Below, piece by piece: positions 46,534 through 55,950 of a stretch of 64,000 bases of DNA; positions within the stretch are counted from its first letter, which is position 1, and every line of letters starts with the position of its first letter. A program made the translations under genes and the position numbers. The stretch lies in the NCBI RefSeq assembly GCF_003316765.1, contig NZ_NIJF01000095.1, positions 62,001 through 126,000 on the forward strand. Direction: 5' to 3'. The notes beneath the pieces were generated by a model. It saw only the letters and a program-made list of their open reading frames with translations, was not told the origin of the DNA and ran no database searches. Source of the DNA: Bacillus sp. P14.5 (lineage in GTDB: Bacteria > Bacillota > Bacilli > Bacillales > Bacillaceae_B).

Positions 46534-47949
46534 TTGAAAAAACAAGCCAATCAATTGACCCCCAGACAGATTGTAGAACGACTGGATCAATATATTGTAG
46601 GGCAGGGCGAAGCGAAAAAGGCAGTAGCTGTTGCACTAAGGAATCGATATAGAAGAAGTTTACTCGCTGAAGGCATCAAGGATGAAGTTGTCCCAAAGAA
46701 TATCTTAATGATGGGTCCGACAGGTGTAGGAAAAACGGAAATTGCCCGAAGGATGGCCAAACTTGTAGGTGCTCCATTCCTGAAGGTCGAGGCCACCAAG
46801 TTTACAGAAGTCGGTTATGTCGGCAGGGATGTTGAATCAATGGTGAGAGATTTGGTGGAAACTTCCGTCAGACTGGTTAAAGAAGAAAAGATGGCTGACG
46901 TAAAAGAAGCGGCAGAAGAGAATGCAAACCGCCGTTTGGTGGAGCTGCTGGTTCCTTCGAAAAAGAAAAACAGTAATTACAAAAATCCTTTTGAAATGAT
47001 TTTTGGAGGTAATCAAGGCGGTCAGCAGCACCAGGAGGATGAAGAGCAAAAAGAAGAGACATCTATCCACGAAAAGCGCAGGGTAATCTCGGAAAAACTG
47101 GCATTGGGTGAGCTTGAAGAAGAGGTTATTACCGTAGAAATTGAAGAGCAGCAGGCCTCCATGTTCGATATGCTTCAAGGTTCGGGTATGGAACAGATGG
47201 GCATGAACATGCAGGATGCACTTGGCGGCCTCATGCCTAAGAAGAAGAAGAAACGCAAGATGAAGGTTAAAGAAGCCAGGCCGGTTTTAATCAATGAAGA
47301 GGCCCAGAAACTGATTGACTTGGATGAAGTGACACAGGAAGGCATCATCAGAGCTGAACAGACAGGAATCATCTTCATTGATGAAATAGATAAGATCGCA
47401 AGTAAAAACTCCAGCCAATCTTCCGGTGAGGTTTCGAGGGAAGGCGTTCAGCGTGACATCCTTCCAATTGTGGAAGGTTCTACAGTCGTTACAAAGCACG
47501 GATCAGTCAAGACGGATTATATGCTTTTCATTGCTGCTGGTGCTTTTCATACAGCCAAGCCATCAGACTTGATTCCGGAGCTGCAGGGACGTTTTCCAAT
47601 CCGGGTGGAATTAAAGAAATTATCTGTTGAAGACTTTGTAAGGATACTCGTGGAGCCGGATAATGCTATTGTTAAACAATATATTGCTCTTTTGGAAACA
47701 GAAGGTATACAAATTGAATTTTCTGACGATGCTATTCGTAGGATGGCTGAAATCGCCTTTTCTGTTAATCAAAATACCGATAATATCGGTGCCCGGCGCC
47801 TGCATACAATCATGGAGAAACTGCTTGAGGACTTATCGTTTGAAGCTCCGGACATTACTATGGAGAAGATTACGATCACACCTTCTTATGTGGAGGATAA
47901 ACTTGGTGCCATTTCCCAGGATAAGGATCTGAGCCAATTCATTCTATAA
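46534..47949 (+). CDS. hslU: ATP-dependent protease ATPase subunit HslU (ClpY/CodX)
   Basis: HslU is the AAA+ unfoldase of the HslVU protease. From TTG 46534 (after AAAGGAGTGTTTCTC) it has 471 residues. It has Walker [30 protein letters not shown] and the inserted I domain (about residues 110-240, ending in the basic [14 protein letters not shown]). Walker [11 protein letters not shown], sensor and C-terminal [21 protein letters not shown] and the HslV-docking C-terminus DLSQFIL follow. The region encodes the normal full-length family architecture. Confidence 0.96.
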   Translation: MKKQANQLTPRQIVERLDQYIVGQGEAKKAVAVALRNRYRRSLLAEGIKDEVVPKNILMMGPTGVGKTEIARRMAKLVGAPFLKVEATKFTEVGYVGRDVESMVRDLVETSVRLVKEEKMADVKEAAEENANRRLVELLVPSKKKNSNYKNPFEMIFGGNQGGQQHQEDEEQKEETSIHEKRRVISEKLALGELEEEVITVEIEEQQASMFDMLQGSGMEQMGMNMQDALGGLMPKKKKKRKMKVKEARPVLINEEAQKLIDLDEVTQEGIIRAEQTGIIFIDEIDKIASKNSSQSSGEVSREGVQRDILPIVEGSTVVTKHGSVKTDYMLFIAAGAFHTAKPSDLIPELQGRFPIRVELKKLSVEDFVRILVEPDNAIVKQYIALLETEGIQIEFSDDAIRRMAEIAFSVNQNTDNIGARRLHTIMEKLLEDLSFEAPDITMEKITITPSYVEDKLGAISQDKDLSQFIL

Positions 47950-48090
47950 GTTTGCGGTACATCCGCGGAGGGTAAAAAATACAGTAAAAGAATTATGTCA
48001 CACCCTGTTTAAACTAACGACTACACCAGTCAAATATGGATTTAATTATATAAATATAGAAACTACACAGTTGCACTAGGAGGAAATGAA

Positions 48091-48870
48091 ATGAATTTAT
48101 TAAGTAAAACAAGAACAATCAATGCGATGCTGCAAAAAGCAGCAGGAAAACCGGTTAACTTTAAGGAAATGGCGGAAACTTTGAGTTCTGTCATCATTGC
48201 CAATGTCTTCGTGGTCAGCCGCCGCGGAAAACTTTTAGGATTTGCCGTGAATCAAAAGATTGAAAATGAAAGAATGAAGAAAATGCTTGAAGATCGTCAA
48301 TTCCCAGAAGAGTACACAAACAGCCTGTTCAATATTCAGGAAACATCTTCTAACCTGGATATTGACAGCCAGTATACAGCTTTCCCTGTGGAGAACAGAG
48401 AGTTGTTTAATAACGGCCTGACTACCATCGTTCCGATCATCGGTGGGGGAGAGCGTCTTGGCACATTGATTCTTGCCCGTCTTGAGGACAGTTTTGATGA
48501 TGATGACCTGATCCTCGGAGAATATGGCGCGACGGTTGTCGGGATGGAAATCTTGAGGGAGAAATCGGAAGAAATCGAAGTTGAAGCAAGAAGCAAAGCG
48601 GTTGTTCAAATGGCAATCAGTTCATTATCTTATAGTGAGCTTGAAGCAATCGAACATATCTTTGAAGAATTAGATGGCAATGAGGGTCTGCTCGTTGCTT
48701 CAAAAATTGCGGACAGAGTGGGAATCACCAGATCTGTAATTGTCAATGCGCTTCGTAAATTAGAGAGCGCAGGTGTAATTGAGTCCCGTTCCCTTGGGAT
48801 GAAAGGTACGTACATTAAAGTCTTGAATGACAAGTTCCTAATCGAACTGGATAAATTAAAAACAAATTAA
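48091..48870 (+). CDS. codY: GTP- and branched-chain-amino-acid-sensing repressor CodY
   Basis: CodY represses nutrient-limitation genes when GTP and isoleucine/valine are high. The 259-residue protein starts [24 protein letters not shown]. An N-terminal GAF domain (effector site, about residues 1-155) precedes a C-terminal winged helix-turn-helix ([40 protein letters not shown]). CAGTTGCACTAGGAGG precedes the ATG. CodY is known in B. subtilis to affect the flagellar operon that follows. Confidence 0.97.
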   Translation: MNLLSKTRTINAMLQKAAGKPVNFKEMAETLSSVIIANVFVVSRRGKLLGFAVNQKIENERMKKMLEDRQFPEEYTNSLFNIQETSSNLDIDSQYTAFPVENRELFNNGLTTIVPIIGGGERLGTLILARLEDSFDDDDLILGEYGATVVGMEILREKSEEIEVEARSKAVVQMAISSLSYSELEAIEHIFEELDGNEGLLVASKIADRVGITRSVIVNALRKLESAGVIESRSLGMKGTYIKVLNDKFLIELDKLKTN

Positions 48871-48872
48871 TC

Positions 48873-48911
48873 AAAAAAGCCGCTGGTCCATTAGGACCAG
48901 CGGCTTTTTGA
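48873..48911 (+). terminator. Terminator after codY
   Basis: AAAAAGCCGCTGGTCC pairs with GGACCAGCGGCTTTTT around ATTA, giving a long perfect stem ending in T5. It isolates codY from the flagellar operon. Confidence 0.92.
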
Positions 48912-48990
48912 TTTGAAAAATATTAGGAGATTAACAAGTTTAACATGAAAAAAGGGGTCTAAAGACCTAACAAGAATATCCGGCAAAGGG

Positions 48991-49018
48991 TTGTTTTTAC
49001 AGACCTACATAGTAAAAT
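48991..49018 (+). promoter_or_regulatory. Putative promoter ahead of the c-di-GMP riboswitch
   Basis: TTGTTT (48991-48996), a 16-base spacer and TAAAAT (49013-49018) would start transcription about 40 bases before the aptamer. A moderate match. Confidence 0.45.
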
Positions 49019-49063
49019 AATAGTACATACAGTTTACGACATAATTCTACAATTTTAACAGAA

Positions 49064-49150
49064 AAGGCAAACTCTACTGAAAAGAGAGGACGCAAAGCCA
49101 CGGGCCTAATGACAAACATGTTTATGGCAGCCGGGTTACCTAAGAGAGCA
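49064..49150 (+). promoter_or_regulatory. Cyclic di-GMP-I (GEMM-I) riboswitch aptamer
   Basis: The sequence carries the GEMM-I signatures in order: GGCAAAC, a CTCT...GAAA...AGAG hairpin, GGACGCAAAGCCACGGGCCTAA, then TATGGCAGCCGGGTTACC. The GAAA loop and the CCTAA...TATGG receptor that it docks into are both present, as are the conserved guanine and cytosine stretches around the ligand site. A terminator follows within 30 bases, and the next gene is flgB. It should make the flagellar operon respond to the second messenger c-di-GMP. Confidence 0.95.
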
Positions 49151-49168
49151 AGTGTCGATTTTTCTATG

Positions 49169-49197
49169 AAGCGATCTCTTAAGGGATCGCTTTATTT
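49169..49197 (+). terminator. Expression-platform terminator of the c-di-GMP riboswitch
   Basis: AAGCGATCTC pairs with GGGATCGCTT (about 49169-49191) around TTAA, followed by TTTATTTAT. UAAGAGA (49141-49147), at the 3' edge of the aptamer, is exactly complementary to UCUCUUA (49175-49181) in the terminator stem. Aptamer folding and termination can therefore be exclusive. Confidence 0.85.
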
Positions 49198-49199
49198 AT

Positions 49200-49560
49200 A
49201 GCTTCTTCTAATGGATGCATTTTCCTATTTAAGTTGATGTAATAATTGGAAGGGTGGCCGGTGTGGAGTGTTTGTAATAATATTGTAATATTTTATGAGG
49301 ATTTTATTTAAATTTTATATGAAAACAATGGAAATTAAGAGGGTCTAATGTATTGAATGCAACCAACATATATGTATTCTTTTTATAGAATACCCCTATT
49401 TATAATAAAATCATGATAAAAGTCCTTCTTAAAAATGATTAAGAAGTAGGAATAAAATTAACCGAATATTCATAGACACTCATTTTGCTTAATATTACAA
49501 TAGGTAGTATGATTTCGTAAAAAATGTCAAAATCCTTTAATTTTTGACAAAATCCTGGTT
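49200..49560. other. Long leader between riboswitch terminator and flgB, no gene seen
   Basis: This AT-rich stretch contains three short palindromes. GTATTCT/AGAATAC lies at about 49374-49393, CTTCTTAA/TTAAGAAG at about 49423-49446, and GTCAAAA/TTTTGAC (49526-49532, 49542-49548) just before the flgB ribosome site. A further promoter may lie here. I see no convincing SigD or CodY site. Confidence 0.35.
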
Positions 49561-49573
49561 AGAGGTGTAAAAA

Positions 49574-49963
49574 ATGAATTTGTTTTCCAACACCATTCAA
49601 TCTCTTGAAAATGGTTTGAATTATTCTTCGGCTAAGCAGAAGATGATTTCTCAAAATATTGCTAATGTTGATACGCCAAATTACAAAGCTCAAAGTGTCA
49701 GCTTTAAAGACCAATTGAGCCAATCTATTTCCTCTATGCAAGCTATCAGGACAAATCCAAAGCACTTTGAATTTTCAAGTGGGGGAGCGAATGGGTTTGC
49801 ACTTAACGCCAAGCCTTTCCAATATAACCACAATGGCAACAGTGTGGATATCGATAAGGAAATGGCTGAAATGGCTAACAACCAAATCTACTTTAATGCA
49901 TTGTCGGATCGCCTCAATGGTAAGTTCAATTCAATGAAGACTGTCATTTCGGGAGGTAAATAA
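49574..49963 (+). CDS. flgB: Flagellar basal-body rod protein FlgB
   Basis: FlgB is a proximal rod subunit. The 129-residue protein has the rod-family N-terminus (LFSNTIQSLENGLNYSSAKQKMISQNIANVDTPNYKA) and a C-terminal helix ending SMKTVISGGK. It is the first gene of the fla/che operon, behind the c-di-GMP riboswitch, with AGAGGTGTAAAAA as ribosome site. Confidence 0.95.
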   Translation: MNLFSNTIQSLENGLNYSSAKQKMISQNIANVDTPNYKAQSVSFKDQLSQSISSMQAIRTNPKHFEFSSGGANGFALNAKPFQYNHNGNSVDIDKEMAEMANNQIYFNALSDRLNGKFNSMKTVISGGK

Positions 49964-49965
49964 GC

Positions 49966-50427
49966 ATGTCTATATTTCATGGTATGAATACTACGGCTTC
50001 TGCTCTTGGCGCTCAAAGACTGAGAATGGATGTTATTTCCTCGAATATGGCCAACGCAGATACAACAAGAGGAAAACTGGTTGACGGTGAATGGCAGCCC
50101 TACAGACGGAAGTCGGTTGTCCTCCAGCCGAATGCCGGGAACTTTACTTCAATGCTGAATAAAGCTATGAATGTGAAAGACTCTCAGTCTCCTGGAAGTG
50201 GTGTCAGGGTGTCGGAAATAAAAGAGGATGAAGAGACACCGTTCAACCTGGTCTATGATCCTGAACATCCCGATGCGAATCAGGACGGTTATGTTCAGCT
50301 GCCTAATGTTGATCCTCTCAGAGAGATGATTGATCTCATTTCGGCTACAAGATCTTATGAAGCGAATGTTACGGCTTTTAATGCAAATAAATCAATGATG
50401 ATGAAATCATTGGAAATAGGTAAATAA
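49966..50427 (+). CDS. flgC: Flagellar basal-body rod protein FlgC
   Basis: FlgC is a second proximal rod subunit. The 153-residue protein has MNTTASALGAQRLRMDVISSNMANADTTRG near its start. The C-terminal rod-protein motif DPLREMIDLISATRSYEANVTAFNANKSMMMKSLEIGK follows. It begins two bases after flgB. Confidence 0.96.
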   Translation: MSIFHGMNTTASALGAQRLRMDVISSNMANADTTRGKLVDGEWQPYRRKSVVLQPNAGNFTSMLNKAMNVKDSQSPGSGVRVSEIKEDEETPFNLVYDPEHPDANQDGYVQLPNVDPLREMIDLISATRSYEANVTAFNANKSMMMKSLEIGK

Positions 50428-50438
50428 GGAGGAGACCG

Positions 50439-50744
50439 ATGGCTATACATAATATATATTCTGCTGAACCTAACAGGATAGGTCCGTCGTTTGCTAAAAA
50501 TATGGGGACGCCGGTTCAAAATCAGCAGAACTTTGCAGATTTCCTGAAAAAATCCATTGAAGAAGTAAATGCGAGCCAAAAAGAGTCAGACATGATGACT
50601 GAGAAATTAGTACGCGGTGAAAATGTAGACCTGCACCATGTGATGATCGCATCACAAAAAGCCAGTATCACAATGCAGACAACAATGGAAGTCAGAAATA
50701 AGGTTGTTGAAGCATATCAGGAAATCATGAGAATGCCTATGTAA
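50439..50744 (+). CDS. fliE: Flagellar hook-basal body protein FliE
   Basis: FliE joins the MS ring to the rod. The 101-residue protein shows the family C-terminus LVRGENVDLHHVMIASQKASITMQTTMEVRNKVVEAYQEIMRMPM. AAGGAGGAGACCG precedes the ATG. Confidence 0.96.
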   Translation: MAIHNIYSAEPNRIGPSFAKNMGTPVQNQQNFADFLKKSIEEVNASQKESDMMTEKLVRGENVDLHHVMIASQKASITMQTTMEVRNKVVEAYQEIMRMPM

Positions 50745-50791
50745 TGACGGTTATTATTGCCGGGTAAATCAGACAAAGTAACCGGGGGATT

Positions 50792-52384
50792 ATGATGAAT
50801 GACAATGTAAAAAAATATAAAGAACAATTAAATACTTTTTGGTCAACCAGAACGAAAAGGCAAAAGGGTATGTATGGAGCAGTGCTGCTGGTAATCGTGC
50901 TTGCTATCGCGATTACCGGATTCCTTTCCACAAGGACGAATCTAGTGCCGTTATACAGCAACCTGGCTCCCTCAGAAACTGGTGCAATCAAAGAAAACCT
51001 GGATGGGAGAGGCGTTGCTTCTGAGATTGCAGACGGCGGTTCTACCATCATGGTTCCAGCTGAGATGGTCGATACCTTGAAGGTCGAGCTTGCAGCTGAA
51101 GGAATTCCGAACTCAGGAAGCATCGATTATTCCTTCTTCAGTCAGAATGCTGGATTTGGTATGACAGACAATGAGTTCAATGTCATGAAGCTCGACGCCA
51201 TGCAGACAGAGCTTGCCAACCTGATGAAAGGCATCGAAGGCGTCCAGGATGCCAACGTGATGATAACCCTGCCTGAAAAGGGCGTATTTATCAGTGAAGA
51301 GACAGAGCAGGCATCTGCTTCCATCGTCCTGAATACACAACCGGGCTTCAATTTTGATCAAAAGCAGATCAAATCCCTGCATCATCTTGTTTCTAAGAGC
51401 GTTCCTAATCTGCCTACCAGTAATATCGTCATCATGAATCAATTTTTTGAGTACTTTGAGCTGGAAAATGAAAATTCTTCCTTCGGTGGAAGCGTGGTCC
51501 AGCAAATGGATGTAAAAAACATGGTGGAAAAGGATATTCAGAAACAAGTACAAAGTATGCTGGGAACATTAATAGGATTCGATAAAGTCGTCGTCTCGGT
51601 AACCACTGATATTGACTTTACCCAGGAAAACAGGGAAGTAAACGAGGTTACGCCAGTTGATGAAGAAAATATGGAAGGAATCGCTGTAAGTGTCCAGAGA
51701 ATCACAGAAACCTTCACTGGGAATGGAGCGGCAGCCGGTGGTGTTCCGGCTGCGGAAGATGCTGGTGACGGGTTGGGGACATACGTTGAAGGCGAGAACT
51801 CAGATGGAGATTACGAACGGATCGAGGAAACCATAAATAATGAGGTTAATAGAATCCGAAGAGAAATAGTGGAAAGTCCTTACAAGATCAGGGATATCGG
51901 TATCCAGGTCATGGTTGAGCCGCCGGATCCTGAAGATCCTAATTCTTTCCCTCAGGACAGACAGGAAGATATTTCTCAGATACTATCGACGATTGTCAGA
52001 ACTTCAATTGACAAAGAGTCGGGCACGGAACTGACGCCTGAAGCCATTGAAGATAAAATTGTAGTCTCGGTTCAGCCTTTTAATGGAAAAATGGAATTCG
52101 GAAAGGAAACGCAGACTGCTTTGCCTTGGTGGACCTATGTTATTGGAGGAATCCTGCTTGCGGTTATCCTATTACTGATTTTCCTCATGGTAAGAAGGAA
52201 GAAAACCATTGTTGAGGAAGATGTCGTGTATCAGGAAGAGATCATGCAGCCAGTCAATATTCCGGATATAGGAACCGAGAAAGAGACTGAAGGTTCCGCA
52301 AGAAGAAAACAACTTGAAAAAATGGCCAGGGAAAAACCCGAAGAATTTGCAAAACTGCTAAGGTCTTGGCTGGCTGATGAATAG
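50792..52384 (+). CDS. fliF: Flagellar MS-ring protein FliF
   Basis: FliF forms the membrane MS ring of the basal body. The 530-residue protein has an N-terminal membrane helix (GAVLLVIVLAIAITGFL, about residues 29-46). Ring-building motifs follow (VPLYSNLAPSETGAIKENL, NEFNVMKLDAMQTELANLMKGIEGV, ASIVLNTQPGF), then a large periplasmic domain. A second helix (WWTYVIGGILLAVILLLIFLM, about 440-460) precedes a cytoplasmic FliG-binding tail ending PEEFAKLLRSWLADE. Confidence 0.96.
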   Translation: MMNDNVKKYKEQLNTFWSTRTKRQKGMYGAVLLVIVLAIAITGFLSTRTNLVPLYSNLAPSETGAIKENLDGRGVASEIADGGSTIMVPAEMVDTLKVELAAEGIPNSGSIDYSFFSQNAGFGMTDNEFNVMKLDAMQTELANLMKGIEGVQDANVMITLPEKGVFISEETEQASASIVLNTQPGFNFDQKQIKSLHHLVSKSVPNLPTSNIVIMNQFFEYFELENENSSFGGSVVQQMDVKNMVEKDIQKQVQSMLGTLIGFDKVVVSVTTDIDFTQENREVNEVTPVDEENMEGIAVSVQRITETFTGNGAAAGGVPAAEDAGDGLGTYVEGENSDGDYERIEETINNEVNRIRREIVESPYKIRDIGIQVMVEPPDPEDPNSFPQDRQEDISQILSTIVRTSIDKESGTELTPEAIEDKIVVSVQPFNGKMEFGKETQTALPWWTYVIGGILLAVILLLIFLMVRRKKTIVEEDVVYQEEIMQPVNIPDIGTEKETEGSARRKQLEKMAREKPEEFAKLLRSWLADE

Positions 52385-52395
52385 GAGGAAGCAAA

Positions 52396-53412
52396 ATGGC
52401 TAAACAACGCGAAAAAGAATTGACAGGCAAACAGAAAGCGGCCGTTCTCCTTATCTCACTTGGCCCTGATGTATCGGCATCTGTATATAAACACCTATCA
52501 GAAGAAGAAATAGAAAAGTTAACATTAGAGATTTCTGGTGTTAAAAAGGTAGAGACTGTTGCGAAGGAAGAAGTTCTGGAGGAATTCCACAACATTGCCC
52601 TTGCACAGGATTATATTTCACAAGGCGGTATCGGATACGCCAAAACAGTGCTGGAGAAAGCGTTGGGGAATGAACAGGCGTCGGCCATTATTAACAGGCT
52701 GACATCTTCTCTGCAAGTTAAGCCGTTTGATTTTGCAAGAAGAGCGGATGCCTCCCAAATTCTGAACTTTATTCAAAATGAGCACCCACAAACCATTGCG
52801 TTGATTCTTTCTTATTTGAATCCACAGCAGGCCGGGCAAATCCTTTCTGAATTATCACAGGAAGTGCAGGCTGATATTGCGAGGCGTATAGCTCTTATGG
52901 ACGGGACTTCTCCTGAAGTAATAAGTGAAGTCGAAGCAATCCTTGAAAGAAAGCTCTCGACAACTGTTACTCAAGATTACTCACAGACTGGAGGAGTAGA
53001 AGCAGTCGTTGAGGTGCTGAATGGTGTTGACAGATCTACCGAAAAGACCATCCTGGATGCATTGGAAATTCAAGACCCTGAACTGGCTGAAGAAATCAAG
53101 AAGAGGATGTTTGTCTTTGAAGACATTGTCACTCTCGATAACCGTTCCATCCAAAGGGTCATCCGGGACAGTGAAAATGAAGATCTGCTCTTGTCTCTTA
53201 AAGTCTCAAGTGATGAAGTCAAGGATATCGTTTTCCGGAATATGTCCACTAGAATGGTAGATTCTTTTAAAGAAGAAATGGAATTCATGGGTCCTGTAAG
53301 GCTGCGTGACGTGGAAGAGGCACAATCCAGAATCGTAAGTGTGATTAGAAGGCTTGAAGACGCTGGTGAAATTATTATAGCCCGCGGCGGAGGAGACGAT
53401 ATTATTGTCTAG
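52396..53412 (+). CDS. fliG: Flagellar motor switch protein FliG
   Basis: FliG is the rotor protein that meets the stator. The 338-residue protein has KAAVLLISLGPDVSASVYKHLSEEEIE at the N-terminus, the EHPQTIALILSYLNPQQAGQIL middle motif (EHPQ) and the charged C-terminal torque helix around RSIQRVIRDSENEDLLLSLK. GGAGGAAGCAAA precedes the ATG, and its end overlaps fliH. Confidence 0.97.
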   Translation: MAKQREKELTGKQKAAVLLISLGPDVSASVYKHLSEEEIEKLTLEISGVKKVETVAKEEVLEEFHNIALAQDYISQGGIGYAKTVLEKALGNEQASAIINRLTSSLQVKPFDFARRADASQILNFIQNEHPQTIALILSYLNPQQAGQILSELSQEVQADIARRIALMDGTSPEVISEVEAILERKLSTTVTQDYSQTGGVEAVVEVLNGVDRSTEKTILDALEIQDPELAEEIKKRMFVFEDIVTLDNRSIQRVIRDSENEDLLLSLKVSSDEVKDIVFRNMSTRMVDSFKEEMEFMGPVRLRDVEEAQSRIVSVIRRLEDAGEIIIARGGGDDIIV

Positions 53413-54166
53413 AGTCATCAAGTATACAGAGTCTCCTGATATCCAGGCACGGAAAGCAAAGGTCATTTCTGTAAGGAATATTCTGGGGGCAGGTATCGAA
53501 AAAGGCGAAGGAAAAGTGCTGGAGAATCACATTGGTCTCCTTGAAAGAGAAAAACTAATAGAGTCTGCAAAAAAGGAAGCCCAAATTATATTGGAGTCGG
53601 CAAGAAATGAAGCTGAAAGAATGAAACAGGAAGTATCTTCTTTAAGGGCCGAATGGGACCAGGAGAAAGAGCTTCTGCAGCAGGATGCATATGAGCAAGC
53701 TTTTTTGCAGGGACTCGATGAGGGAAGACGCCAGGGAAGTGAAGAATATAAGCAGCAAATCGACGCAGCGGTCGATGTAGTATCCAAGGCTAAAGAGGAT
53801 TACCATCATCATATTGCCAAAGCAGAGAGAGTCATTCTGGAACTGGGGATGAAAACTGCAGAGAGAGTCATTGGGAGAAAAGTGGAAGAAGAACCGGAAA
53901 TATTTTTGGATATCGTCAAAAGAGGTATTAAGGAGGTGCGTGACCTGCCTGAAGTGAAGGTACATGTCAATCCTGCTAATTACAAGCTGCTTAGCGATAA
54001 TCAAGAAGAAATCCAATCGATGTTTCCTGTTCTTCGCAAGCTTCTTTTGTACCCGGATGACGAGCTCAGCCAACTGGAATGCTTCATAGAAACGGAAGAA
54101 GGCAGAGTCATAGCCAGCGTAGACAGCCAGATGCGGGAAATAAAAATAAACTTGTTGAGATATTAG
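53405..54166 (+). CDS. fliH: Flagellar export ATPase regulator FliH
   Basis: FliH binds and regulates the export ATPase FliI. The 253-residue protein begins at TTG 53405, 8 bases after GGCGGAGGAG and inside the end of fliG. A long Glu/Lys/Gln-rich coiled coil (about residues 45-130) precedes the conserved C-terminal domain (LGMKTAERVIGRKVEEEPEIFLDIVKRGIKEV, VHVNPANYKLL, ECFIETEEGRVIASVDSQMREI). Confidence 0.9.
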   Translation: MSRVIKYTESPDIQARKAKVISVRNILGAGIEKGEGKVLENHIGLLEREKLIESAKKEAQIILESARNEAERMKQEVSSLRAEWDQEKELLQQDAYEQAFLQGLDEGRRQGSEEYKQQIDAAVDVVSKAKEDYHHHIAKAERVILELGMKTAERVIGRKVEEEPEIFLDIVKRGIKEVRDLPEVKVHVNPANYKLLSDNQEEIQSMFPVLRKLLLYPDDELSQLECFIETEEGRVIASVDSQMREIKINLLRY

Positions 54167-54179
54167 AGGGTGAAATTGA

Positions 54180-55502
54180 ATGAAAGCAGCTGAACTTTTA
54201 GAGTATATTCCTTCATTACACTCCTTCAAGAAGTTTGGAAAAGTAAAAAGGGTAGTGGGCTTGATGATCGAATCACAAGGTCCAAAAAGTTCAATTGGAG
54301 ATATGTGTTTGATACATCTTGCTGAATCTACAAGGAAAATACAGGCGGAAGTAGTAGGATTCAAAGAAGAGACTGTCATTTTGATGCCTTATTCCGGTAT
54401 TAATGAAATCTCTCCTGGAAGTCTTGTGGAAGCGACTTCCAATCCGCTTACAATCAAGGTTGGTCATTCTTTAATCGGGAAGGTTGTTGATTCACTGGGA
54501 AACCCTTTAGATGGAGAGCCTCTCCCTAAGGGTTTGACGCGTACTTTCACAGAACAAGAGCCCCCTAGTCCGCTGAGCCGGCCTCCCATCAATGAAAGAA
54601 TTGAAGTGGGAGTCAGAGCCATTGACAGCATGCTGACAGTAGGGAAAGGACAGAGGGTCGGGATTTTTGCAGGAAGTGGTGTCGGCAAAAGCACCCTCCT
54701 CGGAATGATTGCCAGGAATACAACAGCAGATCTGAATGTCATCGCTCTTATTGGAGAGCGTGGGCGAGAGGTGAGGGAGTTCATTGAAAGAGATCTCGGA
54801 GAGGAAGGGCTTAAGCGGTCGATAGTGGTTGCCGCTACATCTGACCAGCCTGCCTTAATGAGGATCAAAGGGGCATTCACTGCAACGGCCATAGCCGAAT
54901 ATTTCCGCGATAAGGGAATGAATGTCATGCTGATGATGGATTCGGTTACGCGTGTCGCTATGGCTCAAAGGGAAATAGGGCTTGCAGTTGGAGAGCCCCC
55001 TGCCACAAAAGGATATACACCTTCTGTTTTTGCGATTTTACCCAAGCTGCTCGAAAGGACAGGCACGAACCAGAATGGAACCATTACCGCATTTTATACT
55101 GTTTTGGTTGACGGAGATGATATGAACGAACCGATTGCCGATACTACAAGAGGGATCCTGGATGGGCATATCGTCCTTGATCGGAACATTGCCAATAAAG
55201 GGCAGTTTCCTGCGATAAATGTCCTGAAAAGTGTCAGCAGGCTGATGAATCACTTGGCACCTGAACAACACCTGAAGGCAGCTGAAAAAGTCAGGGGTCT
55301 TATGAGTACATATAGTAATTCTGAAGACCTGATTAACATAGGTGCCTATAAAAGAGGAACTTCACAGGAAATTGATATGGCCATTGCTTATCAGCCTCAG
55401 ATTCTCTCATTCCTAAAGCAGGGAACCGGGGAAAGAGTGACCATGGATGAAAGTGTCAACGCTCTGACGGACCTTGCAGAAAAAGGGGAGTGGAATGGAT
55501 GA
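54180..55502 (+). CDS. fliI: Flagellum-specific ATPase FliI
   Basis: FliI powers the type III flagellar export apparatus. The 440-residue protein has an N-terminal barrel and Walker A GIFAGSGVGKSTLLGMIARN. It also has IALIGERGREVREFIERDL, Walker B VMLMMDSVTRVAMAQREIGLAVGEPPATKGYTPSVFA and the F1-like C-terminus. Its stop overlaps fliJ (ATGA). Confidence 0.97.
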   Translation: MKAAELLEYIPSLHSFKKFGKVKRVVGLMIESQGPKSSIGDMCLIHLAESTRKIQAEVVGFKEETVILMPYSGINEISPGSLVEATSNPLTIKVGHSLIGKVVDSLGNPLDGEPLPKGLTRTFTEQEPPSPLSRPPINERIEVGVRAIDSMLTVGKGQRVGIFAGSGVGKSTLLGMIARNTTADLNVIALIGERGREVREFIERDLGEEGLKRSIVVAATSDQPALMRIKGAFTATAIAEYFRDKGMNVMLMMDSVTRVAMAQREIGLAVGEPPATKGYTPSVFAILPKLLERTGTNQNGTITAFYTVLVDGDDMNEPIADTTRGILDGHIVLDRNIANKGQFPAINVLKSVSRLMNHLAPEQHLKAAEKVRGLMSTYSNSEDLINIGAYKRGTSQEIDMAIAYQPQILSFLKQGTGERVTMDESVNALTDLAEKGEWNG

Positions 55503-55942
55503 CCTATACGTTTAAGTTTGAAAAAATCCTCACTCTAAAGGAAAGAGAAAAAGAGGAAGTCAGGGAATCTTACCGTGCAGCAGTAGAAAAATTCGAAGAT
55601 ATCGCTCAGAAGCTTTATGAACTATTAAGGAAGAAAGAGGACTTGGAAAGTTTCCAAAATGAAAGGCTGGTAAGCGGTTTGTCCGTGCAGGATATCCGGC
55701 ATAATCAGAACTTCATCACAAATATCGAAAAAACAATAGAGTATTACCAAGGTCTGGTCATCCAGGCGAGGAACAGGATGAACTGGCATGAACAAAAGCT
55801 CTCAGAGATGAATGTGGAAGTGAAGAAGTACGAAAAAATCAAAGAGAACGATTTTAATAAGTATAAAGAATTCCTGCACTCTTCTGAAAGCAAAGTACTA
55901 GATGAATTGGCAGTCATGCAGTTTACGAATAAGAGAAATTAG
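55499..55942 (+). CDS. fliJ: Flagellar export chaperone FliJ
   Basis: FliJ is a coiled-coil export protein that fits in the FliI ring. From ATG 55499 (overlapping the fliI stop; AAAAGGGGAG upstream) it has 147 residues and begins MTYTFKFEKILTLKEREKEEV. It is almost entirely helical. GTG 55490 is a possible in-frame alternative. Confidence 0.92.
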   Translation: MTYTFKFEKILTLKEREKEEVRESYRAAVEKFEDIAQKLYELLRKKEDLESFQNERLVSGLSVQDIRHNQNFITNIEKTIEYYQGLVIQARNRMNWHEQKLSEMNVEVKKYEKIKENDFNKYKEFLHSSESKVLDELAVMQFTNKRN

Positions 55943-55950
55943 GTGATGAC

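Noticed and set aside
49311-49327. CodY box upstream of flgB
   Set aside because: AATTTTATATGAAAAC is offset by one base from the AATTTTCWGAAAATT consensus and the region is AT-rich, so chance is likely.
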